Origin: an uncultured Bacteroidales bacterium
Lineage (GTDB): Bacteria; Bacteroidota; Bacteroidia; Bacteroidales; F082
Reading direction: 5' to 3'
Length of the DNA stretch: 64,000 nucleotides
NCBI GenBank assembly: GCA_937926515.1
Contig: CALAZZ010000024.1
Location: 1-64,000, forward strand
A model generated the notes under the pieces. That model was not told the DNA's origin. It was given only the letters and a program-made list of their open reading frames with translations, and searched no databases. Below, one piece after another: positions 34,504 through 44,016 of the stretch; positions within the stretch are counted from its first letter, which is position 1; each line of letters opens with the position of its first letter. Made by a program: the position numbers and the translations under genes.

Positions 34504-34795
34504 TCCTGATAGCAGCTGAAATTTACTTTGAATAGATATAGATTGAAGGCATGTCAGGTAAGTATTCACTTGCATCGTTACAATCAACTTATAAACAGGT
34601 TTATTCTCATAAATTCTTGATTTTAATTTAGCTAGAATTTAATGTTTAACCCAGTGCCGGGCGACTGTTAATTAAAGTTGAAAAGCTTCAATCAAAATAA
34701 ATTCCGGTTTTCATTTTTATTGTAAATTCGTGATTGCAATAAGGCCATTCGCAATGGTTATGCGTCATGAAACATCTTTTTGATCTTAAGCTAAT

Positions 34796-36286
34796 ATGTT
34801 AAACCAGCGTCTTCAACAAAAACTGCTTCAGAAGCTGTCGCCACAGCAAATTTTGCTGATGAAACTGCTTCAGATACCTACAGTTGCGCTGGAACAGCGG
34901 ATTAAACAAGAAATAGAAGAAAATCCGGCGCTCGAAATTGAAGACGGGGCCGAAAATGAAGCTGAAAGCCCTAATGAAGATTCAGCTCCAAGTGAAAATG
35001 ATGATGAATATGATGATCAGGAACAGGAATATGATAGCACAGATGATGAATTTGGACTTGATGATTACCTTGAAGATGATGACATACCCGACTACAGGTT
35101 AAATGCAAACAATCGCAGCGCTGATGATTATGATCATCAGGAGATTCCCTTTTCAACCGGCATAAGTTTTCACGAAAGCTTGATTCAACAGCTCGGCTAT
35201 CGCCAGCTGGATGAACAACAGTATAAGATTGGACTCTATATCATTGGAAACATAGATGATTCAGGCTACTTAAACCGTCAGCTTGAAGCTATGGCTGATG
35301 ATTTACTGTTTTCGGTAAATATCAAAACGAACAAGCACGAACTGAACGAAATATTAGAAATTATTCAGGATTTCGATCCTCCCGGTGTGGGTGCTCGCAA
35401 CCTACAGGAATGCTTGCTTCTTCAACTTCAGCGTAAACAGAGTGAAAACCCTGATGTTGATTACAGCCTTGCCATTACAATTGTCGATCGCTTTTTCAAT
35501 GAATTCACAAAAAAGCACTATAATAAAATCATAAAGCGGGCCGAAATAAGCGAAGATAGCCTGAAAGTGGCCCTTGATGAAATTCTGAAGCTCAATCCAA
35601 AACCAGGAAACACTATTAGTGAAACAAATAAGATCGTACAGTATGTCATGCCTGACTTCATTATTCAAAATAATGATGGTGAGTTGGAACTTACACTGAG
35701 CAGCCGTAATGCCCCTGAGCTTCGGATAAGCAAATCATATACAGAAATGCTGGAGATCTATGCAGAAAACAAAAAGAACAGAAGCAATAAAGAAGCCCTC
35801 ATGTTCGTGAAGCAAAAGATTGACTCTGCCAAATGGTTTATTGATGCAATCAGGCAAAGGCAAAACACACTGTACATCACCATGCATGCCATTATGGATT
35901 ACCAGAAAGAATATTTTCTGACTGGAGATGAAACACGTCTTAAACCTATGATACTTAAAGATATAGCCGAAATTGTAAGCCTGGATATATCTACCATTTC
36001 GCGTGTTGCCAACAGCAAATATGTTCAAACACCTTTTGGGACCTTCTTACTTAAAAGCTTCTTCAGCGAATCCATGCAAACAGATGATGGTGAAGAAGTC
36101 TCTACTCGTGAAATAAAGAAGATACTTAGTGATTGTATAGATGCCGAAAAAAAATCCAAACCTCTGACCGACGAACAACTTACCAATATACTAAAGGATA
36201 AGGGATACAATATTGCTCGTAGAACAGTGGCCAAATACCGTGAACAATTAAATATACCAGTGGCCCGCTTGCGCAAGGAACTCTAG
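34796..36286 (+). CDS. rpoN: RNA polymerase sigma-54 factor
   Basis: 496 residues. The glutamine/leucine-rich region I (LQQKLLQKLSPQQILLMKLL) is followed by a strongly acidic region II (about 45-105), the core-binding domain, the helix-turn-helix, and the C-terminal RpoN box ARRTVAKYRE that contacts the -24 promoter element. It directs polymerase to -24/-12 promoters with AAA+ activators. No such activator gene lies in this window and I found no clear -24/-12 site here. A -7-like TAAATTCG at 34723-34730 lies upstream. Seven bp separate it from the next membrane gene. Confidence 0.96.
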   Translation: MLNQRLQQKLLQKLSPQQILLMKLLQIPTVALEQRIKQEIEENPALEIEDGAENEAESPNEDSAPSENDDEYDDQEQEYDSTDDEFGLDDYLEDDDIPDYRLNANNRSADDYDHQEIPFSTGISFHESLIQQLGYRQLDEQQYKIGLYIIGNIDDSGYLNRQLEAMADDLLFSVNIKTNKHELNEILEIIQDFDPPGVGARNLQECLLLQLQRKQSENPDVDYSLAITIVDRFFNEFTKKHYNKIIKRAEISEDSLKVALDEILKLNPKPGNTISETNKIVQYVMPDFIIQNNDGELELTLSSRNAPELRISKSYTEMLEIYAENKKNRSNKEALMFVKQKIDSAKWFIDAIRQRQNTLYITMHAIMDYQKEYFLTGDETRLKPMILKDIAEIVSLDISTISRVANSKYVQTPFGTFLLKSFFSESMQTDDGEEVSTREIKKILSDCIDAEKKSKPLTDEQLTNILKDKGYNIARRTVAKYREQLNIPVARLRKEL

Positions 36287-36293
36287 TCTACCT

Positions 36294-36923
36294 ATGAAAT
36301 TACAATCTGCCGAAATATTAATGGCTAAAGTGGTTTCAGCCCTTTTTCATCCATTGCTTATACCAACCTACTTCTATGTGTTATTGATTTCTCAATTTAA
36401 TATCGCAGCCCTACAAATACCACATGAAATGATATGGCCTTTGGCAGGGTTAATCATCATTACAACCTTTGGATTGCCTACAGCCATATTCATGTTATTA
36501 CTTCGGCTGAAGATGATCAGTTCACTGACCATGCCAACACGTCAGGAAAGGATTTTTCCTATACTGCTGACATCCATATTCTTCTATTTAACATACTTTC
36601 TTATCAAACAATTGGATGTAGCCCCTTTATTTTATTTCTATATGTTGGGAGCAGCCTTACTGACAGTAATCTGTTTTGCTATAAATTATTCCTATAAAAT
36701 AAGCCTACATACAACCGCAGCAGGCGCAATCACAGGATCGGTAGCCGGTTTGTCATTCCTGATGCAGACCAATATGCTGTTAGCACTATTAATATGTGTC
36801 CTGTTAGCAGGGTTGGTTGCTACTGCCAGATTGCTGCTCGATGCACACAAAACACACGAGATCTATGCAGGTATTTTAACAGGCTTACTCTTTATGCTTT
36901 TGCTATTCTATTTTATGCTGTGA
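36294..36923 (+). CDS. Multi-pass membrane protein, PAP2-phosphatase-like
   Basis: 209 residues with six predicted membrane helices. Two polar segments, SLHTTAAGAITG (about 141-152) and ARLLLDAHKTHEIYAG (about 178-193), resemble motifs 2 and 3 of the PAP2 lipid-phosphatase superfamily (S-x-H and R-x-x-x-x-x-H), but motif 1 is not clear. This fits a conserved Bacteroidota family of unknown function, usually next to rpoN. Likely co-transcribed with rpoN (7 bp). Confidence 0.6.
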   Translation: MKLQSAEILMAKVVSALFHPLLIPTYFYVLLISQFNIAALQIPHEMIWPLAGLIIITTFGLPTAIFMLLLRLKMISSLTMPTRQERIFPILLTSIFFYLTYFLIKQLDVAPLFYFYMLGAALLTVICFAINYSYKISLHTTAAGAITGSVAGLSFLMQTNMLLALLICVLLAGLVATARLLLDAHKTHEIYAGILTGLLFMLLLFYFML

Positions 36924-36924
36924 A

Positions 36925-37584
36925 TTAGTACGAGCTAATGGTGATTCCAAGAGAAAAAGGAGTCAGCTCAGGCCCAAGGTCTCGCTCGAAGATGGCAGGG
37001 ATTTGGTAATAACCAAATATATTGATCCATTTATATCCCAGACGTAAGGTTGGACCGAAGGTATATTTCTCAAGCTGATTGATATCCTTAATCTTAATTT
37101 TTACATTGGATCCACCTTCTTCAAGCTGACCAATGAACTTGGACTTGCTGTCAATCTCAATACCCAGTTTAAACCCTACACCAACCTTCCACTTATTATC
37201 AAATCGAAAGCGGAATTCCATCGGAAAATCAAGGTATACCAGGTTGATCTTACTGCGTTTGTAATCGTGCTCAATCAAAGAGAACGAAATGGTGTCGGCC
37301 TGCCAGTCATCAATCTGATTATCGGAAAAAAGATTGTGGGTCCTTATTCCTGTTCCCAATGAAAAGGTATGTGGGCTTTCCCCCAAAGAAAAATTATAGG
37401 TAGCAAACACATTAAAACCCTGACTAATTGTCCGGGTGCTCATCTCATTCGGTTGATTCATCCATATGTCAGTAAACAAATCAAATCCTACTGTGACTTT
37501 TCTGCTTGTTTTATCTGTGAAAACCTGGGCTTGCACAATCCCCAGTAACATCATTGCAGCGATAAACAGGACTGTTTTTTTCAT
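36925..37584 (-). CDS. Small outer-membrane beta-barrel protein
   Basis: 219 residues with a signal peptide (ending near residue 19, VQAQ) and about eight amphipathic beta-strands, ending in aromatic ISSY as expected for barrel insertion. It resembles the outer-membrane beta-barrel domain (OmpA_membrane-like or PorT-like) proteins of Bacteroidota, without a peptidoglycan-binding domain. Function unknown. It is convergent with the membrane protein gene with one base between the stops. Confidence 0.75.
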   Translation of the reverse strand: MKKTVLFIAAMMLLGIVQAQVFTDKTSRKVTVGFDLFTDIWMNQPNEMSTRTISQGFNVFATYNFSLGESPHTFSLGTGIRTHNLFSDNQIDDWQADTISFSLIEHDYKRSKINLVYLDFPMEFRFRFDNKWKVGVGFKLGIEIDSKSKFIGQLEEGGSNVKIKIKDINQLEKYTFGPTLRLGYKWINIFGYYQIPAIFERDLGPELTPFSLGITISSY

Positions 37585-37639
37585 ATAAGTATTGTTTATT
37601 TTCTTTCTTTCAGTAAGTTAATTGTCTTTATCAACGTTG

Positions 37640-37647
37640 CAAAGGTA
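37640..37647 (-). promoter_or_regulatory. Probable -7 box of the beta-barrel gene
   Basis: TACCTTTG on the minus strand fits TAnnTTTG; predicted start near 37633, about 49 nt before the ATG at 37584. Confidence 0.45.
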
Positions 37648-37675
37648 TGAATTATCATACGTTGCCTAAAATTTT

Positions 37676-38305
37676 TCATATTCCATTTGGCTTTACAGAT
37701 TGGCCAACCAATTGCTGCATCAATTGTTGCATGCTTTTGCTATTCCATTTGGCTACACCTGTTTTTCGGATAACAACCTGTCCCTGAGGCGAAATAACAT
37801 AAGTTACAGGAATACTGTTTGAAGCAAAATCATGAGGCACCCCACCACGCCGCACATAAACCGGCATATCCATTTTGCGTTGTTCCATAAAATGGCGAAT
37901 GCGCTCCGGAGATTCATCTGAAACAAGTACAAATGCTGCCTGATCACCGAAATCATTATACAAATCCTGTATATCTGGCATTTCAGCTATACAAGGTGCA
38001 CACCAGGTAGCCCAGAAATTCAGGAAAACAGCTTGACCTCTAAATTGGGAAAATGGCACAGAATTACCATTCAAATCGAATATCACCCAATCGTATGTTG
38101 ATGGCTCAAGCACCGTTTGATTCTCCTCTGAAATGGTTTTTGGGCTGAATGCAATTACCCTTGAAGCTGCTATACGTATGGCTTTTCGTGAAGCCGGAAT
38201 CAGCATGGCAATAAGAAGCAGGATGAAAAGAAGGTCCGTTAATTTACTAAACCAGGACTTTTTATCCCAATATTCATTCCAGCGTTTCCTGATGTATTTG
38301 ATCAT
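37676..38305 (-). CDS. TlpA-like thioredoxin-fold protein
   Basis: 209 residues: an N-terminal membrane anchor (about 22-42) and a thioredoxin-like domain with the redox-active WCAPC motif (FWATWCAPCIAEMP, about 104-117) and the cis-proline region NSIPVTYVI. It is a membrane-tethered thiol-disulfide reductase acting outside the cytoplasm, of the kind that reduces apocytochrome c cysteines or repairs disulfides. Its presence suits an organism with many c-type cytochromes. It lies 36 bp after the epimerase gene on the same strand. Confidence 0.9.
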   Translation of the reverse strand: MIKYIRKRWNEYWDKKSWFSKLTDLLFILLLIAMLIPASRKAIRIAASRVIAFSPKTISEENQTVLEPSTYDWVIFDLNGNSVPFSQFRGQAVFLNFWATWCAPCIAEMPDIQDLYNDFGDQAAFVLVSDESPERIRHFMEQRKMDMPVYVRRGGVPHDFASNSIPVTYVISPQGQVVIRKTGVAKWNSKSMQQLMQQLVGQSVKPNGI

Positions 38306-38341
38306 AAGATATGTATTACAAAAAAAATCCTATTGCTATGA

Positions 38342-39364
38342 TTACTTTGTCAGAATTCCACCTTGAATGTCATCCAAAAAAACCCTGCAGCTGTCTTCTA
38401 TACTTTGTTTTACAGATATAAATTCAATATCAATCCTCTGTTTTAATTTTTCAGCAGAATAATAATAGCGCTTTGTCGAGGTGCGAGCAGTTTCTCTTGT
38501 AATGGCAGATTTTCCACCTGTTAGCCTGGCTTTTATCATAAATAATCGCCAAGCAATTTCAGCCATAAATGGTGTTACAGGAATTGTTGGAGGTTTCCTT
38601 CTCAAGTTCCCTGCAATCCAAATAAACACCTGCCTGTAGCTTTGGTTTTCTGATGTAATGACAAATCGCTCGCCAAAATGATCACCTTCCATTAATAGAA
38701 TCATAGCTCGAACCACATCGCGTACATCCACAAAGCTATTGACACCAGTGGTATAGAACGGAAAACCCTTCCATACCACTTTAATCAATTCAGTACTTCC
38801 ACCTTGCCAGTTGCCAGCACCAAAAATGATGGAAGGGTTGACAATAACAGCATTCAACCCTTCGGCCATGCCACGCCAAACCTCTTTTTCGGCACCATAT
38901 TTTGACTTGGCATAAATTGAGTTCCTTTTAGAGTTTTTCCACAACGACTCCTCATTGATATATTGATCAGATGAAGACCGGCCCAAGGCTGCGACCGAAC
39001 TTACATGGCAAAATTTCTTAACCCCTGCATCAAGGCTGGCATTCACCATATTGGCTGTGCCCTCAATATTTACCTTAAGCATCTGCTTGCGCGATGATGG
39101 ATGAAACGACACCATAGCCCCACAGTGATAAACCTCATCAATATGCAATAATGCCCTATCAAGTGAGAAGATATCAAGCAGATCAGCATTAACCCATTCA
39201 ATCCGGGGCAATTCAGACTCTTTTCCAGCCCTGCGAAACACCTTCTCCACCAGAGCCAGGGATGAGCCTTTTCGTTTCATGGCACGTACTTGCTTGCCTG
39301 CATCAGTAAGCTTTTGCAATAAATGCGCCCCAACCAGGCCTGTAGCACCTGTAACAAGAATCAT
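38342..39364 (-). CDS. NAD(P)-dependent epimerase/dehydratase family protein
   Basis: 340 residues, extended short-chain dehydrogenase fold. The dinucleotide-binding motif GATGLVGAHLL starts at residue 5, and the catalytic YAKSKYGAEK provides the YxxxK pair (about 146-150) with HVSSVAALG supplying the serine. It resembles dihydroflavonol-4-reductase-like epimerases of Bacteroidota, which may act on sugars, sterol-like compounds or aldehydes; the substrate is unclear. Confidence 0.9.
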   Translation of the reverse strand: MILVTGATGLVGAHLLQKLTDAGKQVRAMKRKGSSLALVEKVFRRAGKESELPRIEWVNADLLDIFSLDRALLHIDEVYHCGAMVSFHPSSRKQMLKVNIEGTANMVNASLDAGVKKFCHVSSVAALGRSSSDQYINEESLWKNSKRNSIYAKSKYGAEKEVWRGMAEGLNAVIVNPSIIFGAGNWQGGSTELIKVVWKGFPFYTTGVNSFVDVRDVVRAMILLMEGDHFGERFVITSENQSYRQVFIWIAGNLRRKPPTIPVTPFMAEIAWRLFMIKARLTGGKSAITRETARTSTKRYYYSAEKLKQRIDIEFISVKQSIEDSCRVFLDDIQGGILTK

Positions 39365-39756
39365 GGGCGCAAAGTTAAACTAAAAGTGAGGATGCATGAC
39401 ATTTCCAACGCTCCAAATAAAAGGCATCCAATGGGTGAGCCTAATAGTCATTTATTAGATATTTATCTATATATTAATCATTTAGATTTCAAAAAATCAT
39501 GAATCTTAAATCATGTTAACAAAATACCCAAAATCTTGAAGCTTCAATGAGCAGCACGTTTTACTTAGGTGAAGAACCTATTTATCACGATAGCTATCAC
39601 AGTCCAATAGATCACAGAATAATAATCCTGTTTTGGCGATTAAGATCTGCCTTAATTATGTTGCTGTTGCAATAAAGCAAATTAAGAGCAGTGCCTAATT
39701 CCCGATTCGGGCTTTAGCCTTATCTTTGCACACTGATTTTTACTGAAAACTAAACC
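39365..39756. other. Divergent intergenic region between the epimerase gene and tyrS
   Basis: 392 bp, AT-rich, no coding frame. It holds the tyrS -7 box at 39721-39728 and a 10-bp palindrome GATAGCTATC at 39589-39598. I see no T-box or other known leader structure for tyrS. Confidence 0.5.
39721..39728 (+). promoter_or_regulatory. Probable -7 box of tyrS
   Basis: TATCTTTG matches TAnnTTTG exactly, 28 bp before the tyrS ATG. A weak TTC at 39699-39701 sits at -33 spacing (19 bp). Confidence 0.5.
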
Positions 39757-41061
39757 ATGAAATTTAACAATTTTGTTGAAGAGCTTGAGTGGCGGGGCAT
39801 GATTCAGGACAAGACGCCAGGAATTGAAAAACAACTTGCCGGTGAAATGACCACTGCCTATGTTGGGATTGACCCAACAGCTGATTCATTACATATTGGC
39901 CACCTTGTTGGCATCATGATGTTAAAGCATCTGCAACTTTCAGGACATAAGCCCATTGCATTGGTGGGAGGTGCCACAGGTATGATCGGAGATCCGTCAG
40001 GTAAATCGCAGGAGCGAAACCTTCTCAGTGAAGATGATCTGCGCCATAATCAGCAAGCCATTAAAAAACAGCTGGAAAAATTCCTTGATTTCAGTGCAGC
40101 CACACCAAACAAGGCAGAGATCGTGAATAATTACGATTGGATGAAAGATTATACCTTTCTGGCATTCATACGCGATATAGGCAAGCACCTCACAGTGAAT
40201 TATATGATGTCAAAAGACTCCGTAAAGAAACGCCTTGACCCCGAAAGCGGAAGTGGTATGTCCTTCACAGAGTTTACCTATCAACTGGTACAGGGTTATG
40301 ATTTTCTTTGGTTATATCAGCATATGAACTGTAAGTTGCAAATGGGTGGATCAGACCAATGGGGCAATATTGTAACCGGAACTGAGCTTATTCGTCGAAA
40401 GCTTGGGGCAAGTGAAACAGCATATGCGCTCACCTGCCCCCTTATCACCAAAGCTGATGGTAGTAAGTTTGGTAAAACAGAAAGTGGTAATATCTGGCTT
40501 GATCCAGACAGGACCTCGCCTTATGCTTTTTATCAGTTCTGGCTCAATTGTTCAGATGAGGATGCATCCAGGTATATCAAAATATTCACCCTCTTAAGTC
40601 GTGCAGAGATTGAATCACTCATTGCTGAGCATAAGCAGGCACCCCATCAAAGACTACTTCAGAAAACACTTGCCCAGAATGTTACATCAAGGGTGCATTC
40701 CCAGGAAGCACTTCAGCAAGCGGAAGAAGCCTCTCAAATTCTGTTTGGAAAAGGCACAACTGCAACATTACATAGACTTGATGAAAAAACTTTGCTTAGC
40801 GTATTTGAGGGTGTACCTCAGCATGATATTGATCTGAATATCCTTAACGAAAATGTTGAAATCACCGAATTTTTGACTACCCATACCGGAATTTTCAACT
40901 CTAAAGGAGAAGCTAGACGCATGCTGAAGGATAATGGGGTTTCTATAAACAAACAGAAAGTCACGGAAGAAAATACCATTGGCAAAGCAGACTTGCTCAA
41001 TGGGAAATACATTTTGGCACAAAAAGGAAAGAAAAACTATTTTCTTGTTGTAGGTAAATAA
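39757..41061 (+). CDS. tyrS: Tyrosyl-tRNA synthetase
   Basis: 434 residues, class Ic synthetase. The HIGH-type motif is in SLHIGHLVG (about 48-56), the KMSKS-equivalent is KFGKT in [11 protein letters not shown], and tyrosine-binding motifs ([17 protein letters not shown]) are conserved. A C-terminal S4 RNA-binding domain follows (about 365-434). It charges tRNA-Tyr. Followed by a weak terminator and lnt. Confidence 0.97.
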   Translation: MKFNNFVEELEWRGMIQDKTPGIEKQLAGEMTTAYVGIDPTADSLHIGHLVGIMMLKHLQLSGHKPIALVGGATGMIGDPSGKSQERNLLSEDDLRHNQQAIKKQLEKFLDFSAATPNKAEIVNNYDWMKDYTFLAFIRDIGKHLTVNYMMSKDSVKKRLDPESGSGMSFTEFTYQLVQGYDFLWLYQHMNCKLQMGGSDQWGNIVTGTELIRRKLGASETAYALTCPLITKADGSKFGKTESGNIWLDPDRTSPYAFYQFWLNCSDEDASRYIKIFTLLSRAEIESLIAEHKQAPHQRLLQKTLAQNVTSRVHSQEALQQAEEASQILFGKGTTATLHRLDEKTLLSVFEGVPQHDIDLNILNENVEITEFLTTHTGIFNSKGEARRMLKDNGVSINKQKVTEENTIGKADLLNGKYILAQKGKKNYFLVVGK

Positions 41062-41103
41062 ATCCTTCCTTATAAAAACTGATTTATTGAACACCCTGCG
41101 AAA

Positions 41104-41128
41104 CACATTCGAATATGTGCTTTTTTTT
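41104..41128 (+). terminator. Weak rho-independent terminator after tyrS
   Basis: CACAT (41104-41108) and ATGTG (41115-41119) form a short 5-bp stem, then C and eight T residues (41121-41128). The stem is short, so read-through into lnt is likely. Confidence 0.4.
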
Positions 41129-41141
41129 CTAACATTGTTAA

Positions 41142-42758
41142 ATGAATAAACAGCGGCAATATTATTACATACTTTTTCCGTTGTTAAGTGCCTTATTGCT
41201 TTTTTTTGCCTGGCCTCCCAATGGTCTCCCTTATCTGGTATTTATAGCATTTGTGCCTTTGTTGGTACTTGATGAGTACACTGATTCATCTCCGATGCGA
41301 CTATTCTGGTCATACTATCTCGCCTTTTTTGTATTTCACTTGTTTGCCGCCTGGTGGATGTACAGCTCTACCATCATAGGCAGTTTGCTGGCCCATATGT
41401 TTAATGCGCTCTATATGTCCCTGGTGATGCTGGCAACACAAAGAATTAAACAAAAATGGGGATCATTTACTTCCATTCTTTTGGTCTTTCCTGCCTTTTG
41501 GTTAACTATGGAGTTTGTTCATTTTTACTGGGAGCTTTCATGGCCCTGGTTTACATTAGGGCATGTATTTGCTGAGCAAACTGCAACAGTTCAATGGTAT
41601 CGTTACACAGGAAGTCTTGGTGGTAGTTTTTGGGTTTTGATAATCAATTCATTAATTGCAATTCCTGCGCACCCTATTTTTCATGGCAGTAAGAGATATT
41701 ATCTCTTCCATGTCTTGATTATCATCGCATTAATATTTTTACCCATACTGCTATCAAAATGGATTAAAACTGAAATAAAGACAGATTCCCAGTTGAAGGT
41801 TATGGTTGTACAGCCCAATATTGATCCCCGTTTTGATAAGTTCGATAAAATGAGCCAGCAGGAACAGCTGGATATAGTTAAACATTTAATTGAAGGTCAC
41901 CCAACTGATCTTGACCTGATCGTGCTCCCTGAAACCATGATCATTGAGCCCATTAACGAAGACAGCCTTGAAACAGCGGCAGCAATAAAGTATTTAAGGA
42001 TGCTTGCAGGAGGTGAAAATCACATACCGGTTTTTACGGGTGCTTTCACAAAAAAAGATCAAAACATACCGGCCAAGGATCGAAAAGCCATCATAAGCAA
42101 ACAAAACCAAAAGTATGTTTTGTATAATAGTGCATTGATTATCCAAAATACTAATATCCAGGTATATCACAAAACCCAACTTGTGCCGCTAGTTGAAAAA
42201 CAGCCTTTCTATCATTTGATGAAACCAATACGTAATTACATAGAAAAGTCAGGAGGTTTCTTTGGCCGGTATGGAACCCATAATGATCATTTTTCATTTG
42301 AATTTGAAGACACATTTATTGTTCCCCTGATCTGTTTTGAATCTGCTTATGGTGGTTATGCAGCTTCAAATGTTCACCATCAAGCAGGATTGATCGTATT
42401 GATCACTAATGATGGGTGGTGGAGTACACCTGGTGGCTATAAACAGCATTTAGCCTATGCAAGATTAAGGGCGCTTGAAACAGGAAAGTCCATAATACGG
42501 GCTGCAAATACAGGTGTGTCAGGCATAATCAATCCCTACGGAAATATCACCCACCGACTGGAATATGGAGACCGGGGTATCTTAACCGCAAATGTTGAAA
42601 TCAATCATGAACTGACTTTCTATACCAGATATGGAGACTACATCGGATGGATGGCATTGGGTCTGGCAACAATTATTACGATCTTGACAGTTTTAACCAA
42701 AATGTCGGTAACTCATTATAATCGAAGGCGGGCCGGCATATCTAATCTAAAGAGGTAA
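41142..42758 (+). CDS. lnt: Apolipoprotein N-acyltransferase
   Basis: 538 residues: about six N-terminal membrane helices (to about 215) and a periplasmic nitrilase-fold domain. The catalytic triad is visible as E in VLPETMI (near 265), K in VYHKTQLVPL (near 346) and C in LICFESAYGG (near 398). It adds the third acyl chain to the N-terminal cysteine of lipoproteins, such as the cytochrome lipoproteins in this window. A short helix follows the nitrilase domain at the C-terminus. Confidence 0.95.
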   Translation: MNKQRQYYYILFPLLSALLLFFAWPPNGLPYLVFIAFVPLLVLDEYTDSSPMRLFWSYYLAFFVFHLFAAWWMYSSTIIGSLLAHMFNALYMSLVMLATQRIKQKWGSFTSILLVFPAFWLTMEFVHFYWELSWPWFTLGHVFAEQTATVQWYRYTGSLGGSFWVLIINSLIAIPAHPIFHGSKRYYLFHVLIIIALIFLPILLSKWIKTEIKTDSQLKVMVVQPNIDPRFDKFDKMSQQEQLDIVKHLIEGHPTDLDLIVLPETMIIEPINEDSLETAAAIKYLRMLAGGENHIPVFTGAFTKKDQNIPAKDRKAIISKQNQKYVLYNSALIIQNTNIQVYHKTQLVPLVEKQPFYHLMKPIRNYIEKSGGFFGRYGTHNDHFSFEFEDTFIVPLICFESAYGGYAASNVHHQAGLIVLITNDGWWSTPGGYKQHLAYARLRALETGKSIIRAANTGVSGIINPYGNITHRLEYGDRGILTANVEINHELTFYTRYGDYIGWMALGLATIITILTVLTKMSVTHYNRRRAGISNLKR

Positions 42759-42781
42759 TGGGTAAATAATAGATAAACAGC

Positions 42782-43075
42782 TTACAATGGTTTTAACAGC
42801 TTGTTATATTGAACCTTATTCCGCAACCATTTTTTGATGTAGGAACAAACCGGGATAATTTTCAAATTATTGGCCAAGGCAAATTCCATCACATGTTCAG
42901 CCAAACGGTTTGCTATTCCCTGTCCGCGCAGATCATCAGAGACGTAGGTATGAGTAAGTTGAAGCACATTTTCAGGATCTTCAAAATAAACAATAAAAGC
43001 CTTGCGATCACATTTCTCGTTTATATAGAATATGCCTGACCTTACATTTTGCTCGTGCCTTATCGGGGACAACAT
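42782..43075 (-). CDS. Small GNAT-family N-acetyltransferase
   Basis: About 97 residues from MLSPIRHEQ at 43075; a longer frame to 43135 adds a hydrophobic piece that is probably not translated. The acetyl-CoA loop is in DDLRGQGIANRL, followed by LKIIPVCSYIKKWL, as in the minimal GNAT group (COG2388, YjdJ-like). Likely acetylates a small molecule or protein; substrate unknown. Convergent with lnt. Confidence 0.85.
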   Translation of the reverse strand: MLSPIRHEQNVRSGIFYINEKCDRKAFIVYFEDPENVLQLTHTYVSDDLRGQGIANRLAEHVMEFALANNLKIIPVCSYIKKWLRNKVQYNKLLKPL

Positions 43076-43342
43076 ATATTTTGATATTTTAGGCGAATAT
43101 ATGAAAAAATATTGTGCTATTTGCCTTAATCCCAATCCATGTAGATGATATCTTCCTTTACATGAACGACCTGCAAAATCAATCCTCCGGCTTGCATTTC
43201 ATCTCATCAATACGTGATTCTCTAAGCCCATCAATCGGCAGGAGTAAATTTGTGCGATTTGTTGCTTACAGCGATAATAATTGCATGGTATGAGTTAAGA
43301 TTGACTATCTTAGCCAATATTATCCCAATAAAACCAATTTCT

Positions 43343-43918
43343 ATGATCAAACCAAAGCAAACCATAGATTTAGGCATCAAATTAAGCAAGCTGTTTATCA
43401 TATTATTCTTTTCTTCGATCGTAATCACCTCTTGTTCAACCTCCAAAAATTCAATGAAAATGAACGTAATTAAAGAAGTTGATCTTGAACGATATGCAGG
43501 TACCTGGTATGAAATTGCCCGTTTTCCTCATCGCTTTGAAAGGGATCTGGTTGGAGTAACAGCAACATATAACTTGCTTGATAATGGCAAAATAGAGGTC
43601 ATAAACCAAGGTTATAAAGGTAGTTTGGATGGGGAATTAAAACAAGCCATAGGCAAAGCTAAAGTTCCTGATCCTAACCTCAAAGGGCATCTTAAAGTTT
43701 CTTTTTTCTGGATTTTTTATTCCGATTATTTTATTCTTGAACTTGATCAGGAAAGCTACCAATATGCCCTGATTGGAAGCAGCTCTGACAAGTACCTGTG
43801 GATATTGAGCCGCACTCCTGTAATGGATGAATCAATATACCAAATGCTTATCGACAAAGCTCAGCAACTTGGTTACAACCTTGATCAGCTTGAGCTTGTG
43901 CCCCAAAAATCAGTTTAA
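43343..43918 (+). CDS. blc: Outer-membrane lipoprotein lipocalin (Blc-like)
   Basis: 191 residues from MIKPKQT at 43343; the longer frame from 43250 adds a segment before the signal. The lipoprotein signal ends VITSC; the mature lipocalin has the signature GTWYEIARFPHRFER and the conserved DYFILELD and WILSRTP strands. Bacterial lipocalins of this type bind lysophospholipids or fatty acids in the envelope. Confidence 0.93.
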   Translation: MIKPKQTIDLGIKLSKLFIILFFSSIVITSCSTSKNSMKMNVIKEVDLERYAGTWYEIARFPHRFERDLVGVTATYNLLDNGKIEVINQGYKGSLDGELKQAIGKAKVPDPNLKGHLKVSFFWIFYSDYFILELDQESYQYALIGSSSDKYLWILSRTPVMDESIYQMLIDKAQQLGYNLDQLELVPQKSV

Positions 43919-44016
43919 TATTTCGTATGCCTATTAGTTATACAAAGAGGATTTAATAACTTCATTATTTTAGGTTTTATGCTGTTTTGGCCTATTTATC
44001 AAATGATATTTCTTGT

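Noticed and set aside
34504..34795. Regulatory RNA between asnS and rpoN
   Set aside because: No stable hairpin or known riboswitch pattern seen; only a weak -7-like TAAATTCG near rpoN.
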